DNA of 8,340 nt from Desulfobacteraceae bacterium (GTDB lineage Bacteria; Desulfobacterota; Desulfobacteria; Desulfobacterales; Desulfosarcinaceae), in assembly GCA_027025615.1 (NCBI GenBank), contig JALVQM010000488.1:1-8340 (forward strand), read 5' to 3'. Positions 6,002-8,340 of this stretch are shown here, piece by piece. The position numbers and the translations under genes were made by a program. The notes under the pieces were generated by a model. It was not told the origin of the DNA and did no database searches. It saw nothing but the letters and a program-made list of their open reading frames with translations. Each line of letters starts with the position of its first letter. Position 1 is the first letter of the stretch.

Positions 6002-7375
6002 ATGCAGCAGCGGGTTGAAAAAGACAGCCTGGGGACAATTCAGGTACCGGCCGGCGCATATTACGGCGCCCAAACAGCAAGAGCCAGACTAAACGGAATC
6101 GACAGCGGATTGCAGCCGCCACTGGCCATGATTCACATGCTGGCGGTGATCAAGTCTTGCGCTGCCAGGGTAAATCAACGTTTGGGCCTGTTGCCTGCCG
6201 ATTTGGCCGTTGCCATAGTAGAGGCCGCAGATGAGGCTGCTTCCGGCAAGTTCGATGACCAGTTTGTAGTCGACCTTTTTCAAACAGGTTCCGGCACTTC
6301 CAGCAATATGAACGTCAACGAGGTTATCGCCGGCCGGGCCAACGAACTGCTTGCCGGGAAACGGGGGGGACGGCACCCTGTTCATCCCAACGAGCATGTC
6401 AACCTCGGCCAATCGAGCAACGATGTCATTCCCACAGCTATTCATATGGCAGCGGCAATCAGGATTTACCATAACCTGATACCCGCCCTGGGACGCCTGC
6501 TGAACAGTTTTGGGGCCAAGTCGCGCGAATTTGCCAAGGTCCTCAAGACCGGCCGTACCCATCTCCAGGATGCCCTGCCGGTTTCTATGGGTCAGGAATT
6601 CGGAGGTTACCGCCGCCAGATGGAGTTGGCCCTTGTCAGGTTACAATCTATTATGCCTCGCTTGACAGAACTTGCCCTGGGTGGAACTGCTGTGGGAACA
6701 GGGGTAAATACTCATCCTGATTTCGCCAGGCTCACCATAGAGGCCTTGTCGGCCAAAACCGGAATAAAATTTTTTGAAGCCAAGGATCATTTCGAGGCCC
6801 AGGCAAACCGTGATGCCCTGGTTGAAACCAGCGGCTGTCTGAAAACGATAGCGGGCGGGTTGAAAAAAATCAGCAATGATCTTCGATTGATGTCATCCGG
6901 GCCGCATGCAGGCTTAGGGGAAATAAAATTGCCTGCACTGCAACCCGGTTCTTCGATGATGCCTGGCAAAATAAATCCTGTAATTCCGGAAATAGTCATT
7001 CAGGCAGCCTACCAGGTAACGGGCAACGACACTACCATTGCCCTGTGTGGCCAGGACGGGATTCTGGAATTGAACACGACCATGCCCTTGATGGCCCATG
7101 CTTTGATCCAGTCAATCGATTTGCTCGCCTCAACTGCCAGATTGATGGCTGACAAATGTATCGACGGTCTGCAGCCCCAGGTGAATACCTGCCGGCAGAA
7201 GGCCGAGCAAAGTCCTGCCCTGGCAACCCTGCTGGTGCCTTACATTGGTTACGACGCTGCGGCCGAGTTGGCAAGGCAGGCCGAAAAATCCGGGAGAACT
7301 ATTCGTGAGTTGGCTGCTGAAAAGGATATAATGCCACCGGAAGAACTTGACCGGTTGTTTGCTATTCCGGCGTAG
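6002..7375 (+). CDS. fumC: Class II fumarase (fumarate hydratase)
   Basis: A 457-residue cytoplasmic enzyme that reversibly hydrates fumarate to malate, normally as a homotetramer without an iron-sulfur cluster. The family signature GSSMMPGKINP is at 316-326, with Ser318 in the catalytic loop and Lys323 and Asn325 as substrate contacts. Other conserved blocks are QTGSGTSSNMNVNEV (94-108), GQSSNDVIPTA (136-146), and TGRTHLQD (183-190) with His187 matching the catalytic-site histidine. MPGK, rather than MPAK, and QTGSGTSSNMN favour fumarase over aspartase. NPVIPE and GNDTT recall aspartases, but similar residues occur in actinobacterial-type FumC such as that of Mycobacterium. Length is close to the usual 460-470. 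The ATG has AGGA (5990-5993) eight nt upstream. It is transcribed divergently from the cyclase operon. Fumarase is the best call; an aspartase-like side activity is a minor alternative. Confidence 0.93.
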   Translation: MQQRVEKDSLGTIQVPAGAYYGAQTARARLNGIDSGLQPPLAMIHMLAVIKSCAARVNQRLGLLPADLAVAIVEAADEAASGKFDDQFVVDLFQTGSGTSSNMNVNEVIAGRANELLAGKRGGRHPVHPNEHVNLGQSSNDVIPTAIHMAAAIRIYHNLIPALGRLLNSFGAKSREFAKVLKTGRTHLQDALPVSMGQEFGGYRRQMELALVRLQSIMPRLTELALGGTAVGTGVNTHPDFARLTIEALSAKTGIKFFEAKDHFEAQANRDALVETSGCLKTIAGGLKKISNDLRLMSSGPHAGLGEIKLPALQPGSSMMPGKINPVIPEIVIQAAYQVTGNDTTIALCGQDGILELNTTMPLMAHALIQSIDLLASTARLMADKCIDGLQPQVNTCRQKAEQSPALATLLVPYIGYDAAAELARQAEKSGRTIRELAAEKDIMPPEELDRLFAIPA

Positions 7376-7406
7376 AATCCAGGCGGATCCGGATCTGTCT
7401 GGATTC
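7375..7406 (+). terminator. Strong hairpin over the fumC stop codon (terminator-like or processing element)
   Basis: Bases 7375-7388 pair with 7393-7406 to give a 14-bp stem (two G-U pairs) closed by the loop CCGG. The outer arms GAATCCAG and CTGGATTC are perfect. The following bases are AATTTAAAC, only weakly U-rich, so complete Rho-independent termination is doubtful. Partial termination, or protection of the fumC mRNA 3' end with read-through to the gene 33 nt further on, is possible. Confidence 0.5.
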
Positions 7407-7439
7407 AATTTAAACAATTATGACAAAAGGAGAATAGCC

Positions 7440-7655
7440 ATGACAACAAAAGAAAAACGCTATCGTATCGAAGCTGCCTGCCCTCAGTGCGGTTGCAGTT
7501 CGGTAAGCCACCTTAGCAAGGAAGAGATTAAAAAACGTTTCGGAGATGTACCCAACGTCGAACTTGAGTGCAGTGCCTGTATGATGAAATACACCAAGCC
7601 GATGAAAGAAGCCTGCCCGGAATGGGATGCCGAGTGCCGGATGAAAAGCGATTAA
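7440..7655 (+). CDS. Small cysteine-rich zinc-ribbon-like protein of unknown function
   Basis: A 71-residue cytoplasmic protein that I do not recognise as a named family. It has seven cysteines: CPQCGC (Cys14, 17, 19), CSAC (Cys44, 47), and Cys59 and Cys66 near the C-terminus. The two CxxC knuckles, 26 residues apart, fit a zinc ribbon; the C-terminal pair could take part in metal binding or redox chemistry. Between the knuckles is a charged, probably helical stretch (LSKEEIKKRFGD). The ATG at 7440 was chosen because AAGGAGA lies 6 nt upstream. The frame is open further back to 7347, but that extension would overlap fumC and has no good ribosome-binding site. It follows the fumC terminal hairpin by 33 nt, so cotranscription with fumC is possible. 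A nucleic-acid- or protein-binding zinc ribbon is the simplest guess; no function is assigned. Confidence 0.75.
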   Translation: MTTKEKRYRIEAACPQCGCSSVSHLSKEEIKKRFGDVPNVELECSACMMKYTKPMKEACPEWDAECRMKSD

Positions 7656-7677
7656 TACTTTTCAAACAGGGTTAAAT

Positions 7678-7698
7678 TTATTATCAATATTGAATAAT
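7678..7698. repeat. AT-rich palindrome between the zinc-ribbon and ferritin-like genes
   Basis: TCAATATTGA (7684-7693) is a perfect 10-bp palindrome. With a one-base offset the flanks TTATTA and TAAT extend the symmetry. It lies about 120 bp upstream of the ferritin-like gene and could be an operator, but it does not match a Fur or PerR box closely enough to name. Confidence 0.35.
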
Positions 7699-7720
7699 GA
7701 CAAATTCGGCTTATGCAGAA

Positions 7721-7734
7721 TTGATATAGATCAG
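7721..7734 (+). promoter_or_regulatory. FNR/CRP-family-like box overlapping a possible extended -10
   Basis: TTGAT-ATAG-ATCAG matches the FNR consensus TTGAT-N4-ATCAA at 9 of 10 defined bases. The same stretch contains TGATATAGA (7722-7730), which resembles an extended -10 element; no good -35 is present at the right distance (ATGACA at 7697-7702 is 22 nt away). If the -10 is real, a regulator bound here would block it and act as a repressor. It lies 77 bp upstream of the ferritin-like gene. Confidence 0.4.
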
Positions 7735-7810
7735 CCTGGCTGGACAGTGTTAGCCGCTTGTTTTCGTGGTGGCGTAGTAACTTGCAACATTTTTAAGAAA
7801 GGAAAACCGG

Positions 7811-8290
7811 ATGATGTACGATTTCAATGCTGATGACATCTTTCAGATTGCTGAACAGCTCGAACGCAATGGCGCTGCTTTCTATCGTCAGGCCGCAGAA
7901 TCGGTCCAGGATGCGGATGCAAAGCAATTTCTTCTGAAACTGGCGGACATGGAAGACGATCACGAAAAGACATTCAAACAGATGCGCCAGGAGCTGACTG
8001 AAGCAGAAAAAACAGCCACGGTTTTCGACCCCCAGGGCGAAGCAGCAGCTTATTTAAAGGCTTTGGCCGACACCCGGGTTTTTTTCGAAAAGTCCATAGA
8101 TACTTCAAGTATGGAAGCCATCTTAAAAGACGCCATAGTAGCCGAGAAAGATTCCATAGTCTTTTATCTGGGGATGAAAGAAGCCGTGCCGGAGGAAAAA
8201 GGCAAGGCCCGTATGGACGCCATTATCAAGGAAGAAATGGACCATATTCGTCTGCTTAGCGGCCAATTGGCCCGGATAAAAAAACAATGA
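7811..8290 (+). CDS. Rubrerythrin-like ferritin-family diiron protein without rubredoxin domain
   Basis: A 159-residue cytoplasmic four-helix-bundle protein of the rubrerythrin/ferritin-like family. Candidate diiron ligands sit in the expected helices: Glu18 (LERNGAAFY), Glu48 and His51 as ExxH (MEDDH), Glu112 (VAEKDSIVFY), and Glu142 and His145 as a second ExxH (EEMDH). The C-terminal rubredoxin domain of classical rubrerythrin (two CxxC pairs) is absent; the protein ends shortly after helix four and contains no cysteine, so electrons would need to come from a separate donor. Family members reduce hydrogen peroxide or handle iron in anaerobes and microaerophiles. The start is the first of two adjacent ATG codons, with AAAGGA about 7 nt upstream. 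A 155-nt spacer with a possible FNR-type box suggests its own promoter. The exact activity (peroxidase or iron storage) is not resolved. Confidence 0.88.
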   Translation: MMYDFNADDIFQIAEQLERNGAAFYRQAAESVQDADAKQFLLKLADMEDDHEKTFKQMRQELTEAEKTATVFDPQGEAAAYLKALADTRVFFEKSIDTSSMEAILKDAIVAEKDSIVFYLGMKEAVPEEKGKARMDAIIKEEMDHIRLLSGQLARIKKQ

Positions 8291-8340
8291 AATCGTGCAT
8301 TAACCAGGCAGGCTGGCCACACCGTCAGCCCGCCCGAGCT

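Noticed and set aside
6089..6562. 157-codon open frame on the minus strand inside fumC
   Set aside because: It is antisense to strongly conserved fumarase sequence and has no family signature or ribosome-binding site.
7347..7439. Longer N-terminus for the zinc-ribbon protein
   Set aside because: The extension overlaps the fumC end and the hairpin, has no good ribosome-binding site, and the ATG at 7440 has AAGGAGA at ideal spacing.
7697..7729. Ten-codon open frame in the spacer before the ferritin-like gene
   Set aside because: It has no ribosome-binding site and no feature beyond chance; the stretch is better explained as regulatory DNA.
8291..8340. Possible terminator or new gene start at the right edge
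   Set aside because: The 50 nt show neither a convincing hairpin with T-tract nor a start codon with ribosome-binding site; too little sequence remains.

Overview
The window is a compact, ordinary-looking bacterial chromosome segment of roughly 50% GC. It reads as a Gram-negative anaerobe. A two-subunit ADP-forming acyl-CoA synthetase, lipoproteins with LysM domains, a rubrerythrin-like protein and a possible FNR-type box together suggest the Desulfobacterota/deltaproteobacterial sphere. That placement is inference from gene content; no rRNA or other marker is present. I see no mobile element, CRISPR array, tRNA or rRNA.

Left part (1-5799, minus strand): one tightly packed five-gene unit, transcribed right to left. 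In order it holds a membrane class III nucleotide cyclase with an N-terminal MshEN-like module, a LysM plus polysaccharide-deacetylase-fold lipoprotein whose metal ligands are lost, a LysM/TPR lipoprotein, and the alpha and (cut off) beta subunits of an ADP-forming acyl-CoA synthetase. Junctions are a 17-nt overlap, a 4-nt ATGA overlap, an 18-nt gap and a 7-nt overlap, so cotranscription and translational coupling are likely.

Divergent control region (5800-6001): the minus operon has a near-consensus sigma70-type promoter (TTGACA, 17 nt, TATAAA) and a short leader that can form a hairpin. A weaker promoter candidate faces right towards fumC. A 16-bp near-palindrome lies between them, about 60 bp upstream of either predicted start.

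Right part (6002-8290, plus strand): class II fumarase (fumC), a strong hairpin straddling its stop codon, a 71-residue cysteine-rich zinc-ribbon protein of unknown role, a 155-nt spacer with an AT-rich palindrome and an FNR-like box, and a two-ExxH rubrerythrin/ferritin-like protein without a rubredoxin domain. The last 50 nt (8291-8340) hold nothing I can name.

How the genes may work together: fumarase and the acyl-CoA synthetase belong to central carbon and energy metabolism, and the rubrerythrin-like protein fits peroxide/iron handling in an anaerobe. The cyclase and two LysM lipoproteins look like a signalling/cell-envelope module that has become one transcription unit with the acyl-CoA synthetase. 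The most unusual points are the inactivated deacetylase fold and the MshEN-like module on a cyclase, which could link c-di-GMP sensing to cAMP output.
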